64,000 bases of DNA from the NCBI RefSeq assembly GCF_001905005.1, contig NZ_LWKZ01000012.1, positions 797,061-861,060 on the forward strand, given 5' to 3'. Each line of letters begins with the position of its first letter. Positions within the stretch are counted from its first letter, which is position 1. The position numbers were made by a program, and so were the translations under genes. The notes under the pieces were generated by a model that searched no databases, had not been told where the DNA came from, and saw only the letters and a list, made by a program, of their open reading frames with translations. This document shows, in pieces, positions 30,572 to 39,561 of this stretch. Source of the DNA: Streptomyces sp. CB02923. Its GTDB lineage: Bacteria; Actinomycetota; Actinomycetes; Streptomycetales; Streptomycetaceae.

Positions 30572-32878
30572 ATGGCAACCACATCCAGCACCGGAACCGG
30601 CCCGCAGCCCGCAGGGCTCGTCGAAGGCGCCATCGGTACGGTGGCGGGCAACGGCGCGGCCGGGTTCATCTCGGACGGTGGTCCCGGGGCGTTGACCCGG
30701 GTCTACGCCCCTCAAGGCGTGGCCGTCGACAAGGCCGGCAACCTCTACATCGCCGACACCGCCAACCATCGCGTCCGCAAGGTCGCCCCGAACGGCATCA
30801 TCACCACGGTCGCCGGTGACGGGCAGGCCGGGTACATGTCCGACGGCGGCCCGGCCGTCGCCACCCGGCTCTACAATCCCGCGGATGTGGCGGTGGACGA
30901 CTCGGGCAACCTGTACATCGCCGACACCCTCAACCATCGCATCCGCAAGGTCGCCCCGAACGGCATCATCACCACCGTGGCGGGTGACGGGCAGGCCGGG
31001 TACATATCCGACGGTGGCCCCGCCGTGGCCACCCGGCTCTCCCACCCCTACGGCGTGGCCGTGGACCGTAGCGGCAACCTCTACATCTCGGACCACGGGA
31101 ACCACCGCGTCCGCAAGGTGACACCGAACGGCCTCATCACCACGGTGGCGGGCAACGGCACCGCCGGGTACGTCTCCGACGGCGGCCCGGCGATATCGAC
31201 CCGTCTCTACTACCCCCTGGGCGTGACGGTCGACGCCGACGGCAACGTGTACATCGCCGACCGCCACAATCACCGCATCCGCAAGGTGACGCCGAACGGC
31301 ATCATCACGACGGTGGCGGGCAATGGCATCGCGGGATACGTCTCCGACGGCGGCCCCGCGGTGGGCACCCGCCTGCACTACCCTTGGGGCGTCGTCCTGG
31401 ACGAGGCCGGCAACCTGTACATCGGCGACGGCCACAACCACCGCGTCCGCAAGGTCACTTCGGACGGCATCATCACGACGGTGGCGGGCAACGGCACCGC
31501 CGGGTACGTGGACGACGGCGGACCCGCCGTGGGCACGCGTCTTTACCACCCGTTCGGGTTGGCGCTCGACCGGGCCGGCAACCTGTACGTCGCCGACTAC
31601 AACAACCACCGCATCCGCGGCGTCACCGGCGTAGCCAGCATGACCCCGCCGCCCCCGCCCAACGCCGACCTGTACGGCGAGGTCGTCAGCCCGTACCGGG
31701 TGCAGCGCGGCCAGGAGTTCGACCTCGGCGCCCGGGTCGCGAACCGCGGCCCGAACGCGGCGGACGGCGGCCTGGTGAGCGTGGTGCTGACCCTGGCGGA
31801 CGGGCTGGTCGGCGGCCCCGGCACGTCGGGGCGGCGGCTCAGCCGTACGTTCACCGGTCGGGAACTCATCCCGTATCAGGGCACTCTGGACGGCGTGTTC
31901 CGGGTCAGCGCGCCGGAAGGTACGCCGGCGGGCACGTACGAGTCCACGCTGGAGATCCAGTACGGCGGTGACCTGAACCTGAAGGACAACATCTTCTCGT
32001 TGCCCGTCACGGTCGTCGTCCCCGCCCCCGTGGCGGACGAGACGGCACTGACGATCTACCAGGACACCGTGCCGGACGTCGCGCCGGGCCAGCGCACCGT
32101 CTTCACCATGCGGTACGTCTCCGCCGCCGGTCAGCCGGTCAACCCCGGCACCATCGTCCAGCGCTACACCGCTCCGACCGGCTTCATCTTCACCGGCGGG
32201 CCCTCGTACGCGTACTTCGAGACCATCCACGGTGTCATCGCCGGGGACCTCGGCCACCGCATCGAGGACGACGGCCGGACTCTGATCATCACGGCCAACC
32301 CGCACGTCAACACCACGACCAGCGACGCCGGTTCGGTGATCTACACCATCCCGGTGCAGGCCCGCGCCGACGCCGTGCCCGGACGGTACGACAACGGCTC
32401 CGCCAGTGTCGGCAGGCACACCCCCGTCCAGCTCTCCGGCGTCGTCACCGGTACGGCGCAGGACGAGACCGCGCTGCGCGTGACGCAGGCGTCGGTGCCC
32501 TCCGCGTCGCCGGGCCAGACCGCCAAGTTCAACCTGGAGTTCCGCTCGCTCAACAACCAGCCGGTCAACCCCGGCACGATCGAGCAGCGCCTCACCGCCC
32601 CGACGGGCTTCGTCTTCACGGCCGGCGCCTCGTACGGCTACTACAACGTCAAGCCGTACGTCACCGGGAACCTCGACACCCGCCTGGAGGACGGCGGCAA
32701 GACGCTGGTCATCCAGTCCAACCCGCATCTGAACACCGGGACGACCGACAAGACCGCCCTGATCCACACGATTTCGGTCAAGGCCCTGTCCGATGCCAGG
32801 CCGGGCAGCCAGTCCACCGACGGGCGGGTCAACGTGGGCCGTCTCGCGCCGGTGCAGTTGACCGCTCGGGTCCTGTGA
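30572..32878 (+). CDS. NHL-repeat beta-propeller protein with two C-terminal tandem domains
   Basis: The 768-residue protein begins with six 56-residue NHL repeats (residues about 20-350), each of the type ITTVAGNGTAGYVSDGGPA ... GNLYIADxxNHRIRKV, which should close as a six-bladed propeller. A spacer of Ig/CARDB-like sequence (RVQRGQEFDLGARVANRGPN) follows, then two related modules of about 130 residues that start DETAL and share QPVNPGTI and APTGF. No signal peptide or membrane helix is seen, which is odd for a surface-type architecture. Repeats 2 and 3 are nearly identical at DNA level. Function unknown; likely protein or ligand binding. Confidence 0.82.
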   Translation: MATTSSTGTGPQPAGLVEGAIGTVAGNGAAGFISDGGPGALTRVYAPQGVAVDKAGNLYIADTANHRVRKVAPNGIITTVAGDGQAGYMSDGGPAVATRLYNPADVAVDDSGNLYIADTLNHRIRKVAPNGIITTVAGDGQAGYISDGGPAVATRLSHPYGVAVDRSGNLYISDHGNHRVRKVTPNGLITTVAGNGTAGYVSDGGPAISTRLYYPLGVTVDADGNVYIADRHNHRIRKVTPNGIITTVAGNGIAGYVSDGGPAVGTRLHYPWGVVLDEAGNLYIGDGHNHRVRKVTSDGIITTVAGNGTAGYVDDGGPAVGTRLYHPFGLALDRAGNLYVADYNNHRIRGVTGVASMTPPPPPNADLYGEVVSPYRVQRGQEFDLGARVANRGPNAADGGLVSVVLTLADGLVGGPGTSGRRLSRTFTGRELIPYQGTLDGVFRVSAPEGTPAGTYESTLEIQYGGDLNLKDNIFSLPVTVVVPAPVADETALTIYQDTVPDVAPGQRTVFTMRYVSAAGQPVNPGTIVQRYTAPTGFIFTGGPSYAYFETIHGVIAGDLGHRIEDDGRTLIITANPHVNTTTSDAGSVIYTIPVQARADAVPGRYDNGSASVGRHTPVQLSGVVTGTAQDETALRVTQASVPSASPGQTAKFNLEFRSLNNQPVNPGTIEQRLTAPTGFVFTAGASYGYYNVKPYVTGNLDTRLEDGGKTLVIQSNPHLNTGTTDKTALIHTISVKALSDARPGSQSTDGRVNVGRLAPVQLTARVL

Positions 32879-33000
32879 TGACCGTTCGGGTTCTGTGACG
32901 ATCACTTGGGTCCTGTGATGACCATCTGGGGCCTGTCACGACCACCCGGGTTCTGTGATGACCGTCCGGGTCCGGTGATGACCACCTGGGGCCGGTGATC
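32861..33000 (+). repeat. Seven 20-bp tandem repeats spanning the end of the NHL gene
   Basis: Seven consecutive 20-bp units of the form ACCgctCGGGtcCTGTGATG lie head to tail. The first contains the last codons and the stop of the NHL gene, and the other six lie downstream, so the gene's own end appears to have been amplified. Units differ at 3-7 positions. Each carries CxGGG and the TGATG end. Confidence 0.85.
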
Positions 33001-33117
33001 CGCAGATGAGCGGCGGGCTCCGCTCGGCTTACCGGCCGGGCGGGGCCCGCTGGCCTTTTCGGCCGGGCGGCGCGCGGCCGACATGCGTGGCGGTCGGTCC
33101 CGGTGCACGCTGAAAAC

Positions 33118-33351
33118 ATGGCTGAGCATCCGCCGGTGATCGTTCACCCGCCCTCGTCGTCCGGCGGGCGACGGGTCACCGTCCACGGGCAGATCGTCGG
33201 GCTGGCACACGGACGCGGCGATGTCGCCGAGTTTCTGCGGCACGCGGGCCTGGCGCCGGATGCCGAGGACATCGACCTCGATGCCCCGGGGCTCGTCGAG
33301 TGGCGGGGTGGGGACAAGGACACGTGGACGGTTCCGGGGGGTACGGGCTGA
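33118..33351 (+). CDS. Conserved small actinomycete protein, chromosomal copy
   Basis: The 77-residue product starts MAEHPPVIVHPPSSSGGRRV and ends LVEWRGGDKDTW plus a short tail. It is the chromosomal homologue of the prophage gene at 14161-14382. Helix DVAEFLRHAGL is conserved between them. The ATG at 33118 fits the homologue's start. It follows the tandem-repeat region by about 120 nt. Function unknown. Confidence 0.7.
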   Translation: MAEHPPVIVHPPSSSGGRRVTVHGQIVGLAHGRGDVAEFLRHAGLAPDAEDIDLDAPGLVEWRGGDKDTWTVPGGTG

Positions 33352-33504
33352 GCGATCCCCCGAGGGGCGGGCATGGGTATGCCCGTGGGTGGGATACGGG
33401 CGGATATGTGGGTTACGCATCGTGCGGCTGGGTGTCCGAAGAGTGAGGGTGTCGGGCGTGGTGTTGTTGTTCGACTTTCAAGTGGTGTGTATCGTCGATG
33501 TGTG

Positions 33505-33520
33505 ACTTGAAGTTTCAAGT
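33505..33520 (+). promoter_or_regulatory. Palindromic operator before DoxX
   Basis: ACTTGAAGTTTCAAGT is an interrupted palindrome (ACTTGAA, GT, TTCAAGT), with an extra half site TTCAAGT at 33477-33483. It lies 55 nt before the DoxX gene. The form is typical of MarR/HxlR-type regulator sites near DoxX genes. A related ACTTGCAAGT palindrome precedes the other DoxX gene (59669-59678). Confidence 0.6.
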
Positions 33521-33574
33521 ACTTCCGGCGGTGGCGGTCCGGTCCTCCAGCGGGGCCCGCCGACCCAGACAGAA

Positions 33575-34138
<564 letters not shown>

Positions 34139-34240
34139 AGCCGAGCTGGGCTGGACGAGCCGATCGGGCGGGACAAGTCGAGCAAGGCTGGATAAGCCGA
34201 GCAGGCTGGACAAGCCGAGCAAGACGGGTGAATTTGAACG
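34139..34240 (+). repeat. Degenerate direct repeats between DoxX and VOC genes
   Basis: Four imperfect copies of a roughly 20-base unit of the kind GGCTGGACAAGCCGAGCA follow the DoxX stop. They have no stop-start structure and are not coding. Purpose unknown. Confidence 0.5.
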
Positions 34241-34279
34241 CTATCGCAGTGGAGCGAAGCGGAAAGGTGAGGGATTGCT

Positions 34280-34780
34280 GTGGCTGTACGGCGGTTGAAT
34301 CACGCGGTGCTCTACGTACGGGACGTGACGCGTGCCGTGGCCTTCTACACGGAGGCGCTGGGGTTCCGGGTGGACACCGAGATCCCGGGGAGGGCCGCGT
34401 TCCTCAGTGCCGAGGGGACCGCCAACGATCACGATCTCGGGCTGTTCGCGGTCGGCGCCGCGGCGCCCGGCCCCGAGCACGGCCGGGTGGGGCTCTACCA
34501 CCTGGCCTGGGAGGTCGGCACCCTCGGGGAGCTGGCGGACGTGGCGGCAGAGCTGGCGGGACGGGGCGCGCTGGTCGGCGCCACCGACCACCTGGTGTCC
34601 AAGTCGCTGTACGCCAAGGACCCGGACGGCAACGAGTTCGAGGTCATGTGGCGCGTGCCGCGCGAGGACTGGCCGGGTCCGGACGAACCGGACCGGCTCC
34701 GCCCGCTCGACCTGGAAGCCGAGCTGGCGCGCTGGGGGCGGGATCTGAAGACGGGCGCGGCGGCCGGCTCGGCGACCTGA
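34280..34780 (+). CDS. VOC-family (glyoxalase/dioxygenase-like) metalloprotein
   Basis: The 166-residue protein starts at GTG 34280 with MAVRRLNHAVLYVRD, where the His of LNHAVLYV is the first metal ligand. Two beta-alpha-beta-beta-beta modules follow, with VGLYHLAWEV (His) and KDPDGNEFEVMW (Glu), completing the metal triad of the catechol dioxygenase/glyoxalase superfamily. The substrate cannot be told. The last 40 residues are a helical extension. Confidence 0.85.
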   Translation: MAVRRLNHAVLYVRDVTRAVAFYTEALGFRVDTEIPGRAAFLSAEGTANDHDLGLFAVGAAAPGPEHGRVGLYHLAWEVGTLGELADVAAELAGRGALVGATDHLVSKSLYAKDPDGNEFEVMWRVPREDWPGPDEPDRLRPLDLEAELARWGRDLKTGAAAGSAT

Positions 34781-34897
34781 GGCGATCTGAGGCGGCCTGA
34801 GGCGGTCTGAGACGACGGGGAGGTCGGGATACGGGTTCCGCCCCGGGCCCTGTCGTACCGCGCTACAGCTCTACGGCCCTACGGGGCACATGCCGGG

Positions 34898-36082
34898 TCA
34901 GGCGGCCTCCCGGGCCGCCGCGGCCCGCGCCGACCAGCGCTTCTCCACCCCGGCCAGCCGCCAGTACGCCAGAGCCGCGGCCCAGACCACCACGAACAGG
35001 CCGACGATGACGAAACCGACGTCGTCCAGGTCGATCGACGAGATCCAGCCGGTGAGACCGTCCTTCAGGTCCAGCTTCTCGTGCAGCACGGTGACCAGTT
35101 CGATGGTCCCGATGAAGAAGGCGACGGCGATCGACAGGCCGGTGATCGTGAGGTTGTAGTAGACCTTGCGCACCGGGTTCGAGAACGCCCATTGGTACGC
35201 GAAATTCATGAACGTACCGTCCAAGGTGTCGAACAGGCTCATCCCCGCCGCGAACAGCAGCGGCAGGACCAGGATCGCGTACCAGGGCAGACCGGCCGCC
35301 GCGCCGCTGCCCGCCATCACCATCAGCGTCACCTCGGTCGCCGTGTCGAAGCCGAGCCCGAAGAGCAGGCCGAGCGGGTACATCTGGCCGGGCCGGGTGA
35401 TGGAGCGGGTGAAGCGGCCCAGTACGCGGTTCATGAAGCCGCGGGAGTCGAGGTGCTGCTCCAGCTCCGCTTCGTCGTACCGCCCCTGCCGCATCGCGCG
35501 GAACACCCGCCAGATGCCCGCCAGCGCGACGAGGTTGAGCGCCGCGATGAGGTAGAGGAAGCTGCCCGAGACCGTGGTGCCCACGGTGCCGAGTACCTGG
35601 TGGGCGCTCGATCCGTCGTCGAGCAGGGTGCCCGCCAGCTGCGCGCCGCCGGCGACCAGCGCCGCCATCGCGACGACCACGCTGGAGTGCCCGAGCGCGA
35701 ACCAGAATCCCACGGAGACCGGGCGCTTGCCGTCGGCCATCAGTTTGCGGGTGGTGTTGTCGATGGCGGCGATGTGGTCGGCGTCGAAGGCGTGCCGCAT
35801 GCCGAGGGTGTACGCGGTGACACCGAGGCCGACTCCGAAGACCTGCGAGCCCACCGTGTAGTGCTGCGGGACGACCAGCAGGAAGAGCACGCCGAAGGCG
35901 ACGACGTGCAGAGCGGCTATGACCGCCATCAGCCCCGCGGTCCGCACGGTGTCCTGGCGCCGCCACCGGAATCCGGACGGAGGGGAGGCAGGAGACGGGG
36001 AAGGGGATGGGGATGGGGGCGGAGTTGGGGAAGGGGAAGGGGAATCGGCGGACAGGGGCATCCGGTGGTCACGCTCCAGCAC
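34898..36082 (-). CDS. NiCoT nickel/cobalt permease under cobalamin riboswitch
   Basis: The 394-residue protein is a NiCoT-family transporter: the signature RHAFDADHIAAIDNTTRK follows the second helix, and GHSSVVV, FGLGFDTATEVTL and LFDTLDGTFMNFAY are the other conserved motifs. Eight membrane segments are expected. The N-terminus is extended by a Ser/Pro-rich stretch (SPSPTPPPSPSPSPSP). A cobalamin riboswitch lies directly upstream on the same strand, which indicates cobalt for B12 synthesis. The start may be GTG 36082 or ATG 36061. Confidence 0.9.
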   Translation of the reverse strand: MLERDHRMPLSADSPSPSPTPPPSPSPSPSPASPPSGFRWRRQDTVRTAGLMAVIAALHVVAFGVLFLLVVPQHYTVGSQVFGVGLGVTAYTLGMRHAFDADHIAAIDNTTRKLMADGKRPVSVGFWFALGHSSVVVAMAALVAGGAQLAGTLLDDGSSAHQVLGTVGTTVSGSFLYLIAALNLVALAGIWRVFRAMRQGRYDEAELEQHLDSRGFMNRVLGRFTRSITRPGQMYPLGLLFGLGFDTATEVTLMVMAGSGAAAGLPWYAILVLPLLFAAGMSLFDTLDGTFMNFAYQWAFSNPVRKVYYNLTITGLSIAVAFFIGTIELVTVLHEKLDLKDGLTGWISSIDLDDVGFVIVGLFVVVWAAALAYWRLAGVEKRWSARAAAAREAA

Positions 36083-36107
36083 CTCGTGGATCAGTTCGTG
36101 AGATGCC

Positions 36108-36290
36108 GTGGCCGGTCTCCTGGCTGACGGGTGTACGCGCCCGCCCCTGCCTTCCCGGCCGCGGGCTGCGGCCAGTGGCTCCGTACGGGCGGCAGGCGCG
36201 TACGGAACGGGGCGGGAACTTCCCGATCACAGTGGCGAGGGCCGCTCCGGCCTGGACCCGAAGGTCTTCACCGGTCTTCCCGACACCACG
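36108..36290 (-). ncRNA. Cobalamin (AdoCbl) riboswitch
   Basis: Read on the minus strand the region has the typical parts in order: a 5' GAAGACCGGTG segment, GCCACTG followed by GGGAAG, a second GCCACTGG, CCGGGAAGGC and the B12 box AGCCAGGAGACCGGC (36111-36125), 26-29 nt before the NiCoT start. Spacing and motifs fit the class I cobalamin riboswitch, which turns off transporter expression when cobalamin is plentiful. Confidence 0.85.
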
Positions 36291-36431
36291 GCCCGGACAC
36301 TCTAACGTCCGGTAGCGCCGTGATCGTCGGACCGATATGACGGGAACCCGGGGCGCCGTCCGCTCGACTACCTGGTCCTGGGCCCGCACGCGCGGGCCGC
36401 CGGGCAGTCGAGAGGCAGGGAGAGCGGACGT

Positions 36432-37646
36432 ATGCGTCCACGCGTGGATCTGGTGAAGCCGGTGGCCGGGAATCGGCCGGTGAACGGGGGCCGGCCGGTG
36501 ACGGCGGCGGTGGCGGCGGTGCTGGTGGTGGCGGCGCTGGCCACCGGCTGCGGCAGCGCCGACGGGCGTACGGCGGCGGACGCCGCGGACGGCCGGGCCG
36601 GTGCGGCGGGTGGTTTTCCCGTCACGGTCACCGATTGCGACGGGCGGCGGACGACGTTTTCCGCAGCGCCGCACAGAATCGTCACGAGCAATGCGGCGAG
36701 CCTGGAAATGCTGCTCCGGCTGGGAGCGGGCGACCGGGTCATCGGTACCGGATTCCCGCCGGGGAAGGGGACGTTGCCGCCCGCGCTCGACGTCCGGGCG
36801 CAGCAGATTCCGGTACTGGGAAAGACGGTGATTCCGAAGGAGAAGCTGCTCGGTTCCGGAGCCGACGTCTATATCGACACGTTCGCGTCGATGGGCAACA
36901 TGGGCGGCGCGGCGGCCGGCCCGACCGAGGAGGAATTCACCGCGGCGGGAATCAAGCACGTCCAGCTGGCCTCGACTGCGTGCGCGCCGCGCAAGAAGGT
37001 GCCACAGCGGGACCTGTCCGCTGTGGAGGGCGACATCCGGCGGCTCGGGCAGGTCACGGGTACCTCGCAGCGTGCGGTGCAATTGGTGGCGGAGATGGAG
37101 AAGAAGGTCTCCTCGGTGCGCGAGGCCATCGCGGACGTACCCGCTGCGAAGCGGCCGTCGTACTTCTTCTTCGATTTCGACGCGGGCACGAAACAGCCCG
37201 TCGCCGTCTGCAACCGGCAGGTGGCGAACGCGGTGCTGACCGAGGCCGGGGCGCGGAACGTCTTCGCGGACTGTGCGAGCGCTTTCAAGGCGGTGTCGTG
37301 GGAGGACGTGGTCGGCAAGGACCCGGACTGGATTCAGCTCGGCGTACGGAACCGGGGGAGCGCCGCGGCCAATACGAAGGCGTTCGACGAGGCCGAGAAG
37401 TTCCTCAGGGAATTCCCGGCCACGGCGGGGCTGCGCGCGGTGCGGGAAAGCAAATTCCTGCGCATCGGTTCGGAGCGGACGACCATCGCCGGGGTGGGCA
37501 ATGCCGATACGGTGCGGCGGATCGCGGAGACGCTCTACCCGGATCGTCTGGCCAAGGCCGGGTCTCCGGGCGAGGCTGGGCCTCCGGCCAAGGCCGGGTC
37601 TCCTGCTGGGGCCGAATCTCCTGCTGAGGCCGGGGCGGGCCGCTGA
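36432..37646 (+). CDS. Metallophore/cobalamin-type ABC substrate-binding lipoprotein
   Basis: The 404-residue precursor has a lipoprotein signal ending LATGC (Cys40). The mature protein shows the FecB/BtuF-type two-lobe fold: VTVTDCDGRRTTF, RIVTSNAASLEMLLRLGAGD, VGKDPDWIQLG and FLRIGSERTT. A tail of Ala/Gly/Ser/Pro repeats (GSPGEAGPPAKAGSPAGAES) extends the C-terminus. It delivers a metal-chelate to the permease encoded next (one-base overlap). Extra Cys in the mature part (STACAPR, VCNRQ, DCAS) are unusual. The ligand could be a siderophore, cobalamin or, by context, a copper chelate. Confidence 0.85.
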   Translation: MRPRVDLVKPVAGNRPVNGGRPVTAAVAAVLVVAALATGCGSADGRTAADAADGRAGAAGGFPVTVTDCDGRRTTFSAAPHRIVTSNAASLEMLLRLGAGDRVIGTGFPPGKGTLPPALDVRAQQIPVLGKTVIPKEKLLGSGADVYIDTFASMGNMGGAAAGPTEEEFTAAGIKHVQLASTACAPRKKVPQRDLSAVEGDIRRLGQVTGTSQRAVQLVAEMEKKVSSVREAIADVPAAKRPSYFFFDFDAGTKQPVAVCNRQVANAVLTEAGARNVFADCASAFKAVSWEDVVGKDPDWIQLGVRNRGSAAANTKAFDEAEKFLREFPATAGLRAVRESKFLRIGSERTTIAGVGNADTVRRIAETLYPDRLAKAGSPGEAGPPAKAGSPAGAESPAEAGAGR

Positions 37647-38722
37647 TGGCCTCCGGTGCACTCCGTACCCGTACCGTCTGGCTCGTCCTCGGGCTGCTGG
37701 CAGCTCTCCTCGTCGCGCTGACCGCAGCCGTCGCGCTCGGTGCCACCGACATCACTCCCGCCGAAGTGTGGTCGGTGGTGCTGCGGCGGCTGGGCGGTGA
37801 GCCGCCCCGGCCGGGTACGGACGATCTCATCGTCTGGCAGCTACGGGTCCCCAGAGCGCTGCTCGCCGCGCTGGTCGGCGCGGGCCTCGGGCTCGTCGGT
37901 ACGGCCACCCAGGCGCTGGTGCGCAACCCGTTGGCGGACCCGTACCTGCTGGGCATCTCCAACGGCGCGTCGTTGGGAGCGGTGGCCGCGATCGTGCTGG
38001 GGGCGGGCGCCATGGCGGGGACGGGCGGGGTGTTCGGCCTGGGCGGCGGCATGGGCCTGTCGATGGCTGCCTTCGCCGGGGCGCTCGCGTCGTTCGTGCT
38101 GGTGTGGACGCTGGCCCGCCGGGGCGGTGGCTTCGCGCCGCTGCGGCTGGTGCTGGCCGGGGTCGGCATCGGGCAGTTCCTGGCCGGGTTCACCAGCTAT
38201 CTCGTCCTGCAGGCCGGGGACGAGCAGCAGACGCGCGGCGTGCTGTTCTGGCTGATGGGCAGCCTGGGCGGCGCCACCTGGGGCACGCTCGTCCTGCCGG
38301 CCCTCGTCGTGCCGGCCGGGCTGCTGGTCCTCCTGGCGCGGGCCCGCGCGCTGAACGCGCTGACGATCGGGGACGAGACGGCGGCGAGCGTCGGCGTGGA
38401 CGTCGTCCGGCTGCGGCGGCTGCTGTTCGTGGTGACCAGCCTGCTGACCGGCGTCCTGGTGTCGGTGTCCGGGTCGGTCGCCTTCGTGGGGCTGATGGTG
38501 CCGCACCTGTGCAGGCTGCTCGTCGGTGGCGACCACCGCAGGCTGCTGCCGCTGGCCGCGGCGACCGGGGCGCTTCTGCTGGTCGTGGTGGACATCGTGT
38601 GCCGTACCGCCATGGACGGCCAGGAGTTGCCGGTGGGCGTGGTGACGGCGCTGATCGGCGCGCCGGTGCTGCTGTACGTCCTCGACCGGCGGTCGGGAGC
38701 GGGAGCGGGAGCGGGAACATGA
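37646..38722 (+). CDS. FecCD-type ABC permease
   Basis: The 358-residue membrane protein has about ten hydrophobic segments and the conserved FecCD phrases: VPRALLAALVGAGLGLVGTA, NPLADPYLLGISNGASLGAV (cytoplasmic coupling region), VSVSGSVAFVGLMVPHLCRL and a final DxxCRTAMDGQELPVGVVTA. It forms the membrane channel of a siderophore/cobalamin-type importer. ATG at 37646 overlaps the previous stop and its stop overlaps the ATPase start. Confidence 0.93.
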   Translation: MASGALRTRTVWLVLGLLAALLVALTAAVALGATDITPAEVWSVVLRRLGGEPPRPGTDDLIVWQLRVPRALLAALVGAGLGLVGTATQALVRNPLADPYLLGISNGASLGAVAAIVLGAGAMAGTGGVFGLGGGMGLSMAAFAGALASFVLVWTLARRGGGFAPLRLVLAGVGIGQFLAGFTSYLVLQAGDEQQTRGVLFWLMGSLGGATWGTLVLPALVVPAGLLVLLARARALNALTIGDETAASVGVDVVRLRRLLFVVTSLLTGVLVSVSGSVAFVGLMVPHLCRLLVGGDHRRLLPLAAATGALLLVVVDIVCRTAMDGQELPVGVVTALIGAPVLLYVLDRRSGAGAGAGT

Positions 38723-39561
38723 GCACGAGCACGAGCACGAGCATGAGTGAGCTGCGGCAGGGCCGGGGGCAGGGACTGCGGATCGACATCGAGGATCTGC
38801 GGGTGTCCTACGCCGGACGGTGCGTGGTGGCCGGGGTGCGCATGATGGCCGCGCCGGGCGAGATCGCGGGGGTGGTCGGCCCGAACGGCAGCGGCAAGTC
38901 CACGGTGCTGCGTACGGTCTACCGGCACCTGCGCCCCGAAGCGGGCCGTGTGCTGCTGGCCGGGGAGGACATCCGGGCCATGCCGCCGACGCGCGCCGCC
39001 CGGCACATCGCCGCCCTGCCCCAGGAACGCGGCGGCGACTTCGAACTCACCGTCCACGAGGTGGTGGCGATGGGCCGCACCCCGTACAAACGGGCGTTCG
39101 CGGGCGACGACCGCGCCGACCGGGAGACGGTGGCCCGCGCCCTGGCCGACGTGGGGCTGGCGGAGCACGGCGGGCGGCGGTTCTCGGCACTCTCCGGCGG
39201 GGAACGGCAGCGGGCCCTGCTCGCCCGCGCCTTCGCCCAGGCCCCGGACGTCCTCGTACTGGACGAACCGACTAACCACCTGGACGTACGGCACCAGGTC
39301 GAGCTGCTGGCCCTGCTCCGCGGCCGGGCCTGTACGACGCTCGTCTCGCTGCACGACCTGAACGCGGCGGCTGCGGTCTGCGACCGGCTCCACGTGCTAT
39401 CCGAGGGGGCGGTGGTGGCGTCCGGCGCGCCGCGCGACGTGCTGACGCCGGAGCTGCTGGCCGAGGTGTTCGGGGTGCGGGCGGCGGTGGTCGACCACCC
39501 GCTGACGGGGGACCCGCTGATCGCCGTCGATCAGCGCGGGACCGCCGGCCCCGCGGCCTGA
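38719..39561 (+). CDS. FecE-type ABC transporter ATP-binding protein
   Basis: The 280-residue protein starts MSTSTSTSMSELRQGRGQGL at the ATG that overlaps the permease stop as ATGA. Walker A GPNGSGKS is at 54-61, followed by the FecE-type PPTRAARHIAALPQE and TVHEVVAMGRTPYK, the signature LSGGERQR, Walker B VLVLDEPTNHLD and the switch His in SLHDLN. It powers the importer made by the two previous genes. The 3' end overlaps the convergent isocyanide synthase gene by 31 bp. Confidence 0.93.
   Translation: MSTSTSTSMSELRQGRGQGLRIDIEDLRVSYAGRCVVAGVRMMAAPGEIAGVVGPNGSGKSTVLRTVYRHLRPEAGRVLLAGEDIRAMPPTRAARHIAALPQERGGDFELTVHEVVAMGRTPYKRAFAGDDRADRETVARALADVGLAEHGGRRFSALSGGERQRALLARAFAQAPDVLVLDEPTNHLDVRHQVELLALLRGRACTTLVSLHDLNAAAAVCDRLHVLSEGAVVASGAPRDVLTPELLAEVFGVRAAVVDHPLTGDPLIAVDQRGTAGPAA

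Noticed and set aside
30374..32905. Minus-strand open frame of 843 codons over the NHL gene
   Set aside because: Repeats in the protein follow the NHL repeats of the plus strand; no known domain; a shadow of the real gene.
36301..36431. Second cobalamin riboswitch on the plus strand before the importer
   Set aside because: No GCCACTG or B12-box sequence was seen on this strand; the only riboswitch reads leftward.
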